Assembly: GCF_028464065.1 (NCBI RefSeq)
Contig: NZ_CP116808.1
Coordinates: 2,125,501 to 2,189,500 of the forward strand
DNA from: Saprospira sp. CCB-QB6
Lineage (GTDB): Bacteria > Bacteroidota > Bacteroidia > Chitinophagales > Saprospiraceae
DNA length: 64,000 nt
Direction: 5' to 3'
Shown here: piece by piece, positions 23,901 through 32,311 of the stretch
How positions within the stretch are numbered: the first letter of the stretch is position 1
How the letters are laid out: each line of letters starts with the position of its first letter
Translations under genes and position numbers: made by a program
The notes under the pieces: model-generated
What the model was told of the DNA's origin: nothing
What the model saw: the letters and a program-made list of their open reading frames with translations, nothing else
Databases searched by the model: none

Positions 23901-25778
23901 CTAATTTCTAAGCTGCTTAGGGACCTCATAAAGGGAAATCAGGCCCTCCCAACTGATTACCGCAATATAGCGGCCATCGGGGCTGATGGCCGTATGCGAA
24001 ACGGCCCTCCCCTGAAAGGGAACCACCGCCTTGGGCTGTCCAGTTTGGCCATCATAGAGATAGAGGTGGCCGTTTTGACCGATGCCCGCATAATAGTTTT
24101 GCTTGGCCGTAAAGCCGCCAAAACAGTGCTCAGACATCAGGGCGCTCTTATTGTCATAGCCTCGAACCGCAGGGGCAGGCAGCAGCTTGCTAACTCGCCC
24201 ATTCAGCCAATGGGCCAAATTTATCGAATGGCTTTGCCACAGCAGGGGGATAAAAGGCTGCCCCTCTTTCTTTAATAGTTGTTCCCATTCCGCTGCCGTT
24301 GCTCCTCGATAATTATGGATGGGACAGCGTTCCAGAACGTAATCAAAGACATTGTTTTTGCGGTAATGAATGCCCAAAATCGCGCGACTATCGGGGGTAA
24401 AGCAGGCATCTAAATAATGTTTTTCGAGTCGTTGGGGCTGTCGCTCTAGCTTTGGAAAGCTGTAGAGCGGCTGCACGCCCGCTTTATGCTGATAGGAGGA
24501 GGGAAGGGCCAAAAGGTAGTTTCCATCAGGTGAAAAACGAACTTGATAATAGCTTAAAATGCTATCATTGGGCGGTAAATCTAGCCGCCAATTGGGCTGT
24601 TTTGTTTTTAATATTCGGACATTTGGGCCATAATGCGAACCCACCGCCAAGTATTTCCCATCAGGCGAAAAACTGAGGATATCGGGAGGGAAAGTGAAGG
24701 TTTGGGGGCCTTTGAGTTGGCCACCAACTCCTTTTTTATTGAGGTAAACGGGATGTGTCCATTGGCGGCAGGCCAAAAGAAAGCCCTTGCCTTCTTGGTC
24801 CCAGCTGCCATCTTCCCAGCCATTGCAGCGGCAATCTTTGGGGAGGGGGATAGGGTTTAGTTTTTGGTTTTTGCGCTTCCAAAGTAGAATATGGACACTG
24901 CCCACAATTAAGAGTTCTTGGTCGTTGGGGGAAAACTCTAGGCCTTCAATCCAGCTTCTATCGATAATCGTGTCTATGAGCTTGGCTTGGTCCAGATAAT
25001 CCCAAATTTCTAGGCGGCCTTCAAAAAAGCTGAGGGCCAGGAGTTCGCCATCTTGAGAAAATGCGATTCGTTGTGTTTTTGAATAACTAAAATCTGTTCT
25101 GATAGGGTCTAATTGCAGGCTGTTGAGCTCCAATTTGGCCAGTTGGACATCTAATCTTTGGCTAGGAATAATACTCACTACCGCCTCCTCTTTTTGGGGA
25201 TGAAACTCAATGGCGGCGAGGGTGCCTGGCAGCTCTCGAACTTCGCCAGTTTTTAGGTTTTTAATTTTAGAGAGCTGGTATTGGCCGCCATAAATAGCTA
25301 ACCATTTGCCATCGGGGCTAATCCGGGCCTCTGGATAGTCAGAAGAAAAGGGCAGACTATCGATTAGCTCGCCAGTATAATAATTAAAGACATAAGCCCC
25401 ATTCCCGTCATTGCTGACCATTCCCAGCGGTTGATCCTTTAGAATACGCAGGCTTCGGCTCAGGTTGCTGTAATTTTTTCGGTGAGAAAAACCTCTCTCC
25501 CAAATAAGCTCGCCAGCAAACCTATCCCAAGCTGTTAGATAACTACCTCCTGCAATCAGGATAATAGAATCATGAGCGGCAAAGCGAATATCACCTCCCG
25601 TAGGGGCAAAAGGGGCGCTCCAGCGACTGTCGCCCCAGCTATGTAAAAACTTCATTTTGGGGAGGCTGTCTGCAGGGGGCAAACCACTATAAATGTAATA
25701 TTCAGAGACAAATGCCTGCTTTTGGGCAAGGCTGCAGAAAAAAAAATGAAAAAAAATGAAAAAAAAAATGCTGCGCAT
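23901..25778 (-). CDS. Secreted WD40-like beta-propeller protein
   Basis: 625 aa with a very Phe-rich signal peptide (MRSIFFFIFFHFFFCSLA, then Gln). The body is a beta-propeller of WD40/TolB-like blades with recurring 'SPDGKYLAV' wording: ISPDGKWLAIYG, FSQDGELLALSF, FSPNDQELLIVG, FSPDGKYLAVGS, FSPDGNYLLALP, FTPDSRAILGIH and ISPDGRYIAVIS. It ends with the last blade (SLYEVPKQLRN) and has no T9SS sorting domain. Likely a periplasmic or outer-envelope scaffold; no enzyme motif. The signal peptide is written in three long T-tracts, possible slippage sites. Confidence 0.78.
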   Translation of the reverse strand: MRSIFFFIFFHFFFCSLAQKQAFVSEYYIYSGLPPADSLPKMKFLHSWGDSRWSAPFAPTGGDIRFAAHDSIILIAGGSYLTAWDRFAGELIWERGFSHRKNYSNLSRSLRILKDQPLGMVSNDGNGAYVFNYYTGELIDSLPFSSDYPEARISPDGKWLAIYGGQYQLSKIKNLKTGEVRELPGTLAAIEFHPQKEEAVVSIIPSQRLDVQLAKLELNSLQLDPIRTDFSYSKTQRIAFSQDGELLALSFFEGRLEIWDYLDQAKLIDTIIDRSWIEGLEFSPNDQELLIVGSVHILLWKRKNQKLNPIPLPKDCRCNGWEDGSWDQEGKGFLLACRQWTHPVYLNKKGVGGQLKGPQTFTFPPDILSFSPDGKYLAVGSHYGPNVRILKTKQPNWRLDLPPNDSILSYYQVRFSPDGNYLLALPSSYQHKAGVQPLYSFPKLERQPQRLEKHYLDACFTPDSRAILGIHYRKNNVFDYVLERCPIHNYRGATAAEWEQLLKKEGQPFIPLLWQSHSINLAHWLNGRVSKLLPAPAVRGYDNKSALMSEHCFGGFTAKQNYYAGIGQNGHLYLYDGQTGQPKAVVPFQGRAVSHTAISPDGRYIAVISWEGLISLYEVPKQLRN

Positions 25779-26081
25779 ATTGCCAGTTTTATGAAAAAGG
25801 GCCTCAAAATATCATTTTAAAAATAGGGGCCTATCTTGGCTTTGAGCTGATAAAATTAAGTCCTTTGGAAGAAATGAAAAATTATAAAAGGATATGTTAA
25901 AATGGGACTATTTTAGCCCTTTTAGTTGTATAGATGTAGAGGGCGTAGAAAATGGTTGTTGGGACAAATAATTGTCAAAAGGATTTGGAAATCTGAGAGA
26001 TAGACCCCATATTTGTGTATAGAAAGTTCTATATATGGTCCCTTTAAAGGCTGCTTAAATAGCGGCTTTTAGATGGACTTT
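25779..26081. other. Intergenic region upstream of the SAM riboswitch
   Basis: About 300 bp, AT-rich, between the divergent WD40-like gene and the riboswitch. It must hold the promoters for both transcripts, but no convincing TTTG/TAnnTTTG pair was found. No ORF or repeat seen. Confidence 0.4.
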
Positions 26082-26191
26082 TACTTATCCAGAAAGGTGG
26101 AGGGATTAGGCCCAAAGAAACCTTAGCAACCTGCTCTTAGAGGCAAGGTGCTACTTCCTACTGAAGCCGAAAGGTGGAGGGGCAGATAAGC
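26082..26191 (+). ncRNA. SAM-I (S-box) riboswitch
   Basis: Matches the S-box aptamer in order: P1 arms CTTATC (26084-26089) and GATAAG (26185-26190); AGAAAGGTGGAGGGATTAGG; CCCAAAGAAACCTTAGCAACC; P3 hairpin TGCTCTTAGAGGCA; and AAGGTGCTACTTCCTACTGA. These are the conserved SAM-binding core and K-turn wording. S-box RNAs normally sense S-adenosylmethionine and switch off methionine or SAM synthesis genes. Here the next 265 bp contain terminator-like hairpins and no methionine gene; the next gene is an acyl-CoA dehydrogenase at 26493. Confidence 0.93.
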
Positions 26192-26232
26192 GAAGCTGTT
26201 TTAAATGAAGCATCGAAAGATGACGAAATATA

Positions 26233-26264
26233 AAAAGCTCGAGGGTATTTGCCTTTGAGCTTTT
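26233..26264 (+). terminator. Probable riboswitch expression-platform terminator
   Basis: AAAAGCTC (26233-26240) pairs with GAGCTTTT (26257-26264), extended by an inner AGG/CCT pairing, followed by ATCGTTTT. It lies 42 bp after the aptamer. A 17-codon ORF (26205-26258, MKHRKMTKYKKLEGICL) runs into it; it may be chance or a leader peptide. Confidence 0.6.
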
Positions 26265-26320
26265 ATCGTTTTAAGACGATATTTTAATGGTTTATGTTGT
26301 TTAGTTGTTTGTTAGCTGTG

Positions 26321-26354
26321 ACTCTCTGTGCCCTTGGGCGCGGAGAGTTTTTTT
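26321..26354 (+). terminator. Second strong terminator downstream of the riboswitch
   Basis: Stem ACTCTC (26321-26326) with GAGAGT (26343-26348), inner GCCC-tt-GGGC, followed by T7. It closes the riboswitch transcript about 140 bp before the acyl-CoA dehydrogenase ATG. Confidence 0.88.
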
Positions 26355-26492
26355 ATGATCTGTGATGAGCTTGTATGCAAAACTTAATCATTTTTTAATG
26401 AGAACTCATTATATTAAGCGGGCCAAAATAAACCGCTATGAATTCTAGCTGTTTAGATGGCTAATCATCACCAAATTCTAATCAAATTTATT

Positions 26493-28289
26493 ATGGCTAC
26501 GACAACTAGCAAAAAAGTACTGGGCGGTGGAGAATTTCTCCTTGAGCAGATCGGTTACGAAAACATTTTTACCAAAGAAGAACGCACAGAGGAGCAGAAC
26601 ATGGTCCTCAATATGCTACAAGATTTTATTGATAAGGAAGTAGCACCCAATACGGCCAAAATTGAAAAACTAGATATCGAGTTGACCAAAGAACTGCTTA
26701 AAAAAGCAGGTGATTTGGGCCTTTTGGGGACTTCTTTCCCCGAGGAGTACGGTGGATTTATGCAAGATTTTTCTACCAACATGACCATTACCGAATATCT
26801 AGCGCATACGCGCTCTTTTTCTCTTTCTGTGGGCGCACATACGGGGATCGGGATGCTTCCCATTCTTTATTTTGGAAATGAAGAGCAGAAAAGCAAATAC
26901 TTGCCTAGCCTAGTCGCTGGCGATAAATTTGCCGCTTATTGCCTTACAGAGCCCGATTCTGGCTCAGATGCTTTGGCCGCAAAAACGAAGGCCGTCTTGA
27001 ATGAAGCAGGCACACATTACATCCTTAATGGACAAAAAATGTGGATTACTAACGCGGGTTTCGCTGATGTCTTCGTGGTTTTTGCTAAAATCGATGGCGA
27101 GAAATTCACGGGCTTTATCGTAGAAAAAGCTTGGGAAGGCGTTAGCTTGGGAGCCGAGGAAATGAAACTCGGAATCAAAGGTTCTTCTACTCGTCAGGTG
27201 TTTTTCGAAAATGTAGAGGTTCCTGTTGAGAATGTTTTGGGCCAAATTGGAAAAGGCCACAAAATCGCTTTTAATATCTTGAACATTGGCCGTATTAAAC
27301 TAGCGGCTGGCGTTTTGGGCGCTTCTAAGTCTGTGGTGAAGCATGCTGTAGGTTACGCTAATGAGCGCAAGCAATTTGGCCAATCTATCGGTAACTTTGG
27401 CGCAATTAAGCACAAATTGGGCGAGCAAGCTACTCGCATTTGGGTTACTGAAGCCGCTGTACATCGTGCAAGCAAAGCTATTGATCATGTAGAGCACCAA
27501 CTCCAAGCAGAGGGCAAAACTTTGGGCGAATCACTACTAGGTGCTGCCGAAGAGTACGCTATCGAATGCGCAATCCTCAAGGTGCGCGGCTCAGAATGTT
27601 TGGATTATGTGGTGGATGAAGGCCTCCAAATTTATGGCGGTATGGGCTACTCTGAAGAGGCGCCTATGGCTAGCGCTTATCGCGATTCTCGAATTAACCG
27701 CATTTTTGAAGGAACCAACGAAATCAACCGCATGCTTTCGGTAGATATGCTCCTCAAAAAGGCTATGAAAGGCGAGTTGGACATGATGACGCCCGCTATG
27801 GCGATCCAAAAAGAATTGATGTCTTTCTCTTTGCAAAAAGCAGCTCCCGAAGGATTGCTAGAAGCCGAATTGCTACAGGTCCAAAACCTCAAAAAATGTT
27901 TCTTGGCCGTTTCTGGTATGACCGCTCAAGAACTCATGATGGGCCTCAAAGATGAGCAAGAAATCTTGATGAATATGGCTGATGTAATGGCTGAAATCTA
28001 CTTGGCAGAATCCGCTATTTTGCGCGCTCAAAAGTTGGCTAGTATCCGTGGAGAAGCCGCTGTGGCCGACCAAATTGCCATGAGCCGCATTTACCTCAAT
28101 GATGCCACCGAACGCATCGCTTTCTCTGCCCGCCAAGCAGTGGCTTCTTGGGCCGATGGCGACAAAAAGAAGACGCTAATGCTCGCTATCAAACGCTATT
28201 GCAAGCAAGAGTTTATCAATACTAAGGCGCTTCGTCGCCAAATTGCAGACAGCCTACTTGCTGCCAACGACTACTGCTACCAAGACTAG
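26493..28289 (+). CDS. Acyl-CoA dehydrogenase (long-chain/VLCAD-like, extended C-terminus)
   Basis: 598 aa from the ATG at 26493, whose N-terminus MATTTSKKVLGGGEFLLEQ matches Bacteroidota homologues; an ATG at 26457 would add 12 residues. FAD enzyme making the first oxidation of fatty-acid beta-oxidation. Visible signatures: AAYCLTEPDSGSDA (FAD/substrate loop), ITNAGFADVFVVFAK, GIKGSSTRQVFFENVEVP, RKQFGQSIGNF, LQIYGGMGYSEEAP and the catalytic-base region RIFEGTNEINRM (about residue 405). About 170 residues beyond the standard 380-430-aa core form the C-terminal extension seen in VLCAD/ACAD9-type enzymes. A SAM riboswitch transcript lies upstream but ends in terminators. Confidence 0.93.
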   Translation: MATTTSKKVLGGGEFLLEQIGYENIFTKEERTEEQNMVLNMLQDFIDKEVAPNTAKIEKLDIELTKELLKKAGDLGLLGTSFPEEYGGFMQDFSTNMTITEYLAHTRSFSLSVGAHTGIGMLPILYFGNEEQKSKYLPSLVAGDKFAAYCLTEPDSGSDALAAKTKAVLNEAGTHYILNGQKMWITNAGFADVFVVFAKIDGEKFTGFIVEKAWEGVSLGAEEMKLGIKGSSTRQVFFENVEVPVENVLGQIGKGHKIAFNILNIGRIKLAAGVLGASKSVVKHAVGYANERKQFGQSIGNFGAIKHKLGEQATRIWVTEAAVHRASKAIDHVEHQLQAEGKTLGESLLGAAEEYAIECAILKVRGSECLDYVVDEGLQIYGGMGYSEEAPMASAYRDSRINRIFEGTNEINRMLSVDMLLKKAMKGELDMMTPAMAIQKELMSFSLQKAAPEGLLEAELLQVQNLKKCFLAVSGMTAQELMMGLKDEQEILMNMADVMAEIYLAESAILRAQKLASIRGEAAVADQIAMSRIYLNDATERIAFSARQAVASWADGDKKKTLMLAIKRYCKQEFINTKALRRQIADSLLAANDYCYQD

Positions 28290-28312
28290 TTCTTGAGGCA
28301 AATCTAAAATAG

Positions 28313-28352
28313 AAAGAGCAAGATGACCTTAGGGAAATCTTGCTCTTTTTTT
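28313..28352 (+). terminator. Terminator of the acyl-CoA dehydrogenase gene
   Basis: AAAGAGCAAGAT (28313-28324) pairs with ATCTTGCTCTTT (28337-28348), followed by T-rich sequence, 23 bp after the stop codon. Confidence 0.9.
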
Positions 28353-28356
28353 ATGC

Positions 28357-28514
28357 TTTTTTGGGGCCTCCGCTGCGCTGCGCTTGCGGCGCTACGTTTC
28401 AGGGCTCGCAGGTCGCTCGGCCCTTCGCAAAATTTCGCTGCGCTCATTTTGCTTGGTCTGGCCTTCGGCCACCCTTTCACATCGCTAGGCCACTCCCTTC
28501 GGTCGTTTTGGACC
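28357..28514 (+). repeat. Dispersed intergenic hairpin element, copy 10
   Basis: Lies between convergent acyl-CoA dehydrogenase and recX. TTTTTTGGGGCCTCCGC end, GCGGCGCTACG, GGGCTCGC, GCTCGGCCCTTCG. Variable hairpin next to the core: GCAAAAT with ATTTTGC; the other: GGCC-ttc-GGCC. Ends CACATCGCTAGGCCA plus CTCCCTTCGGTCG, the same tail as in copy 9. Confidence 0.84.
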
Positions 28515-28518
28515 AAAA

Positions 28519-29010
28519 TTATTCTTCCTCTTCTTCGTTTAAAACGATTTTGATGGCCTCCCAAATGAGATGGGCCTCATAGCCTCTATATTGAGCATAT
28601 TGGGCCAATTTTTTAGAGCGGCTATAATAATCTCCCTTATGGAGAAGGCGGTTTTTCTTGCGCAATAGATCCAGCAATTTGGGAAAATATTCCTCTTCGG
28701 GTAGCTCATTTTTGAGGGCCTTGCGGATACAATAAGCCGAGACATTTTTGGCCTTGAGTTCTCTTTGGATGCGTAGGCGGCCCCAGCTTTTAACTCGGAA
28801 TTTCCCGCCAGCAAAAGCATGGGCAAAACGCTCTTCATTAAGGAAATTATCTTCGATTAGGTCGGCTATAATTTCGTCTAGGCGTTCGCCATAGACGCCT
28901 AGGTCCAAGAGTTTTTGGCGGACCTCTTGATGGCAGCGCTCTTGATAAGCGCAAAAGCTTTGTAGTTTGGCCAGAGCGGCCTCATAACTAATATAAGGTG
29001 GTTTAGACAT
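28519..29010 (-). CDS. recX: Regulatory protein RecX
   Basis: 163 aa, typical RecX length. RecX proteins bind RecA filaments and limit recombination. The three-helix repeats are visible: SYEAALAKLQSFCAYQERCH with EVRQKLLDLGVYGERLDEII, LIEDNFLNEERFAHAFAGGK followed by the RecX hallmark FRVKSWGRLRIQRELKAKNV, and a C-terminal repeat KKLAQYAQYRGYEAHLIWEAI. A Glu-rich tail ends the protein. No recA is in the window. Dispersed elements flank it on both sides (copies 10 and 11), so it is an isolated minus-strand unit. Confidence 0.92.
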   Translation of the reverse strand: MSKPPYISYEAALAKLQSFCAYQERCHQEVRQKLLDLGVYGERLDEIIADLIEDNFLNEERFAHAFAGGKFRVKSWGRLRIQRELKAKNVSAYCIRKALKNELPEEEYFPKLLDLLRKKNRLLHKGDYYSRSKKLAQYAQYRGYEAHLIWEAIKIVLNEEEEE

Positions 29011-29041
29011 AAATGGACACTAAAAGAAGCAAAAACGGCCC

Positions 29042-29192
29042 CATGGCCGAAGGCCAAACGGCCTAGCGATGTGGAGGGGTGGCGCAGAGCGCCAGACCGA
29101 GCAAAATGAGCGTAGCGAAATTTTGCGAAGGGCCGAGCGAATAGCGAGCCCCGAAACGTAGCGCCGCAAGGCGAAGCCGCAGCGGAGGCCCC
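29042..29192 (-). repeat. Dispersed intergenic hairpin element, copy 11
   Basis: Between recX and the PrsW-like gene. Reverse orientation: GGCCTAGCGATGTGGAGG, then a hairpin GGCGC-aga-GCGCC, AGACCGAGC, the AT-rich hairpin AAAATGAG/ATTTTGC-type as in copy 10, GGGCCGAGCGAATAGCGAGC, and GCGGAGGCCCC at the end. Confidence 0.84.
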
Positions 29193-29204
29193 TACATCAG
29201 CTCT

Positions 29205-29906
29205 TTAATAAACATCATTGGGTTCTTCTTTATGGGGCGAAATATGTTGGAGGTGCTTAATCATGGGGAAAGTGATGAAAATCGCCACAAAAAGGACCAC
29301 AAAAGTAAGGTATTGCAGGCTGGGGAAATTGACCTGAAAGATAAAGAAATCGTAGAGGCCATGGACCAGTGCGGCCAGGGCCAGCCCTTTGAGCAAGAAA
29401 AGGCTTTCTTTGCCTTTGTGCAAGTGAAATTTGCCAAGGCCCACAAAATAGCCCATAATCACGGCAAAAGCGGCATGAGCGGGAACGGCAGTAAACATGC
29501 GTAGAAAAGCGACTTCATAGCCGCCTTGGGTCACGTAGAGAATATTTTCGAGGGTGGCAAAGCCCATACTCACCATAACAGAATAGACAATGCCATCCAT
29601 TGGCTCATCAAATTCTTTTTTGGGATAGATAAAATAGCGGAGAAATAGAAACTTGCAGAACTCCTCGCTAAAGCCGACTACGCCAACGGCAAAGGCAAAA
29701 GTTTTGACTAAATTCTCATCGGCGATGATGCCCATATTTTGGCCTAGGGTTTCGAGAAAAATAGCGGGAACGGTGCTCAGCATGCCAAAAAGGAAACAGA
29801 AAAAGAGGAGGTGTTTGGGTTCTGGTTCGTGCTTGTCGCGCCACCAGATATAATAGCAGATAGCCAAGCCCGGCAAGACCGAGAGGGCCAAGAGATAGTA
29901 ATCCAT
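29205..29906 (-). CDS. PrsW-family intramembrane metalloprotease (paralogue A)
   Basis: 233-aa polytopic membrane protein. PrsW in Bacillus cleaves an anti-sigma factor within the membrane. The conserved acidic/histidine residues are present: GFSEEFCKFLFLR (Glu81, Glu82), ATLENILYV (Glu120, Asn121) and AVPAHAAFAVIMGY (His144). Seven to eight membrane helices are predicted. The protein is closely similar in plan to the gene immediately upstream (29927-30658), so they are tandem paralogues, 20 bp apart. No anti-sigma factor is nearby; substrate unknown. Confidence 0.88.
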   Translation of the reverse strand: MDYYLLALSVLPGLAICYYIWWRDKHEPEPKHLLFFCFLFGMLSTVPAIFLETLGQNMGIIADENLVKTFAFAVGVVGFSEEFCKFLFLRYFIYPKKEFDEPMDGIVYSVMVSMGFATLENILYVTQGGYEVAFLRMFTAVPAHAAFAVIMGYFVGLGKFHLHKGKESLFLLKGLALAALVHGLYDFFIFQVNFPSLQYLTFVVLFVAIFITFPMIKHLQHISPHKEEPNDVY

Positions 29907-29926
29907 GTAAAAAAGTTTGGAAGCTA

Positions 29927-30658
29927 TTATAGCTCAATAAATGGGGGAGGGCCTTTCTCTGCTCTTCTTTTATAATGCCGATGGGCGCGAATCATGAAGG
30001 CGCCCAAGAGTAGCGAAATGGCCAAGGTTATCTCGGTAAATATAGTTAAAACTTTAGATAATTCTTGAAAAATGAAGAAGTCGTATAGGCCGTGTAGAAT
30101 AATAGGAAGGAGGAGGGCTAGGAGTAAAAAAAAGACTTCTCTTTTAGTTTGAAAGCGGGCAAGGCCCATAAAATAGCCCATTACGACCCCAAAAGCGGCA
30201 TGAGCGGGCAGGGCGGTAAACATTCGGCGGTAGGCTAGGGAATAGGCTTGTTCAAGATCTTCTAATCGGATAACGAGATAGAGAAAATTTTCGGCAGCGG
30301 CAAAGCCCAAACCGATACAGGCAGCGTAAACAATGCCATCGAGGGGGACAGCAAACTCTTTTTTGGGATAGAGGTAATAGCGTAAAAAAATATACTTGAG
30401 GGTTTCTTCGCTAAAGGCTACGATTAGGAACGAGAAGGTAAAACTGGTCCAGAGATCGCCTTGTAAAAGCATACCTAAATCATAGATCCCAAACTCCTCC
30501 ATTTTGATGGCGGGATAGGTGCTAATGACGCCAAAAAGGCAGGCAATAAGCATAAGGGGGATGGGGGGCGGAGCTTTATAGCTGAGCCCATAGAGGAAAA
30601 GAATTAGGACGAGACTAGGCAAAATGGCTAGGCCCGACAATAAGAGGAGGTCTAGCAT
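29927..30658 (-). CDS. PrsW-family intramembrane metalloprotease (paralogue B)
   Basis: 243 aa. Same residue set as its neighbour: AFSEETLKYIFLRYYLYPKKEF (Glu84, Glu85), AAENFLYLV (Glu123, Asn124) and ALPAHAAFGVVMGYFMGL (His153). The sequence between motifs has diverged, suggesting an old duplication with two different substrates. It starts 6 bp after the HIT gene stop and is followed by paralogue A, so the three genes form an operon. Confidence 0.88.
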   Translation of the reverse strand: MLDLLLLSGLAILPSLVLILFLYGLSYKAPPPIPLMLIACLFGVISTYPAIKMEEFGIYDLGMLLQGDLWTSFTFSFLIVAFSEETLKYIFLRYYLYPKKEFAVPLDGIVYAACIGLGFAAAENFLYLVIRLEDLEQAYSLAYRRMFTALPAHAAFGVVMGYFMGLARFQTKREVFFLLLALLLPIILHGLYDFFIFQELSKVLTIFTEITLAISLLLGAFMIRAHRHYKRRAEKGPPPFIEL

Positions 30659-30664
30659 AATGTG

Positions 30665-31069
30665 CTAGTGCTGCTCGGTTAAGGCAAGCTGAATTTTTTG
30701 GGCCAAATCGGCAAATTCTTCTTTGGCGAGCTGTACTCTTTCTTTAGTGAAATTGATAGAGCCTAGACCTTGAAGCGGAATCAAGTGGATGTGTACATGA
30801 GGAACCTCTAGGCCAACTACCGCCATGCCAATGCGTTTGCAAGGGACCACTTTTTCGATAGCTAGAGCTACCTTTTTTGCGAAAATATGGAGTTGGGCAA
30901 GTTCCTCATTTTCTAGCTCGAAAATATAATCGATTTCCTTTTTTGGAATAACGAGAGCATGGCCCTTTTCTACGGGCGAAATATCGAGGAAAGCCAAAAA
31001 GTCTTCGGTTTCGGCTAGTTTGTAGGCGGGAATTTCACCGCTGATAATTTTACTAAAAATGCTAGGCAT
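30665..31069 (-). CDS. HIT-family nucleotide hydrolase (HINT-like)
   Basis: 134-aa cytoplasmic histidine-triad protein expected to hydrolyse adenosine phosphoramidates or similar nucleotides. The triad is intact: EVPHVHIHLIPL (His91, His93, His95; His93 the likely nucleophile). The N-terminus SIFSKIISGEIPAYKLAETEDFLAFLDI and PVEKGHALVIPKKE are standard for bacterial HINT proteins. First gene of an operon with two PrsW-family proteases; no functional link is known. Confidence 0.94.
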   Translation of the reverse strand: MPSIFSKIISGEIPAYKLAETEDFLAFLDISPVEKGHALVIPKKEIDYIFELENEELAQLHIFAKKVALAIEKVVPCKRIGMAVVGLEVPHVHIHLIPLQGLGSINFTKERVQLAKEEFADLAQKIQLALTEQH

Positions 31070-31268
31070 AATACTATTTTTTAAGGTCCTGAAAGGTACT
31101 GCTTTTTAGCGAAATGGAATAACTTGAGAGCGAGTCTTGTCATTAGTTTAAAAAAGACTATCTTTAGATAAGACTCATCCCATATATCCCTAAGTTTATT
31201 TTTTCATAGTGACCTATTTCCCCACTAGTGCTCTCTATGGAAACCAACATTATTAGAATATTGCTTTT

Positions 31269-31988
31269 ATGGGACATCTTTACAGGCTATTATTTCTTAC
31301 TATTGCTTTCTTTGCTGTTTCGATTTCGCTTAGTGCTCAGGATCAGTATTATCAAAATGCCTTGCAGCTTGTAGCTAGACAAGCGGAGGCTGTAGAGCAG
31401 GCCGAGTTACCTTTGGCTGAGGTGGCTGAATTGGCTATTTTGTTAGAAACACTCAGCCAGTCGGGCCATGAAGCTTTTTTGTTTATCAATGAATTGAATA
31501 TTCGGGCACAGCAAACGGCCAATTGCTATAGTTTTACGCTTTATTTAGATCCTAGTTTACCTGATTTGCAAGAGCTACGTAGCAGCAACCAATTACAAAG
31601 GGGGCCTTTGCGCTTATTGTTGGATACCTATGAGCTGAGTATTAAATCTTGGAAAGAGGAAGAGGGGCTACTCCAATTAAATTTGCAAAGTCCAAGACCT
31701 AAAAATATTGCTTATATCGCACGTAAGTTCTCGGAGCAGGCCAATGTGTTCTTAGTCGAGATTCCAAGTCTAGCTCAACGAGGACCAGATATTTACAGCA
31801 AAAAAATATATGGGGGCTGGCTGATTTCTTATGTCTATCCTTATTATAACGACCAAGGAGAAGAAATGACGGTAGAATGGCAGTTTGGCTGCAATGATCA
31901 AGGAGAATGGACTTATTTGGGCCAATACGGAGAGTTGCCCAACGACTTTGAGCAAGAAGCACTAATTGTTACTCCCAATAACAACTAA
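31269..31988 (+). CDS. Secreted protein of unknown function
   Basis: 239 aa with a clear signal peptide (MGHLYRLLFLTIAFFAVSISLSA, then Gln). The mature part begins with a helix (DQYYQNALQLVARQAEAVEQAE) and then a mixed alpha/beta region with WLISYVYPYYNDQGEEMTVEW and FGCNDQGEWTYLGQYGE, repeating a 'DQGE' turn. No family recognised. No membrane anchor, lipobox or T9SS sorting domain, so probably periplasmic. It stands alone, with a terminator downstream. Confidence 0.7.
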   Translation: MGHLYRLLFLTIAFFAVSISLSAQDQYYQNALQLVARQAEAVEQAELPLAEVAELAILLETLSQSGHEAFLFINELNIRAQQTANCYSFTLYLDPSLPDLQELRSSNQLQRGPLRLLLDTYELSIKSWKEEEGLLQLNLQSPRPKNIAYIARKFSEQANVFLVEIPSLAQRGPDIYSKKIYGGWLISYVYPYYNDQGEEMTVEWQFGCNDQGEWTYLGQYGELPNDFEQEALIVTPNNN

Positions 31989-32311
31989 AGAAAACTTTAA
32001 GGCGGCCAAAAAGGCGGCCTTTTTTTTGCTGAAGGCCACAAAAGTCTAAACAAATTTGTACTTTTGAATGATTTTTAGCGAGCTAAAATAAGCCTTTCTA
32101 TTTAATTAGATAGATCCTTTTTAAGGCTGTTGTGCCTGCTTATTTACTTGAGATAAACTGCTCTAAGGCAATGGCCTAGCACAACTCCAGTTGGCTGAAT
32201 TTTTATAGCGCTTTGGCGAGAGAGCCCAATTTCCCTTGCCCTAAATAAAAAGCGCTAACTCATCTTTCTCAACAATAAAGAGGGCTAAGCCCTCTAGCTA
32301 TATACATATTT
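31989..32311. other. 323-bp intergenic region upstream of ricT
   Basis: Holds the terminator of the preceding gene, a TACTTTTG box at 32059-32066 that fits the -7 consensus TAnnTTTG (no good -33 partner), and an 8-bp palindromic hairpin AGAGGGCT-a-AGCCCTCT at 32279-32295, which ends 16 nt before the ricT ATG. No ORF of note. Confidence 0.5.
31999..32027 (+). terminator. Rho-independent terminator
   Basis: AAGGC/GCCTT outer stem and GCC/GGC inner stem with one mismatch (31999-32021), A5 loop, followed by T8. It lies 10 bp after the stop of the secreted protein. Confidence 0.85.

Noticed and set aside
26205-26258. A 17-codon ORF after the SAM riboswitch as a real gene.
   Set aside because: Too short to judge and it overlaps the probable terminator; it is only mentioned as a possible leader peptide.
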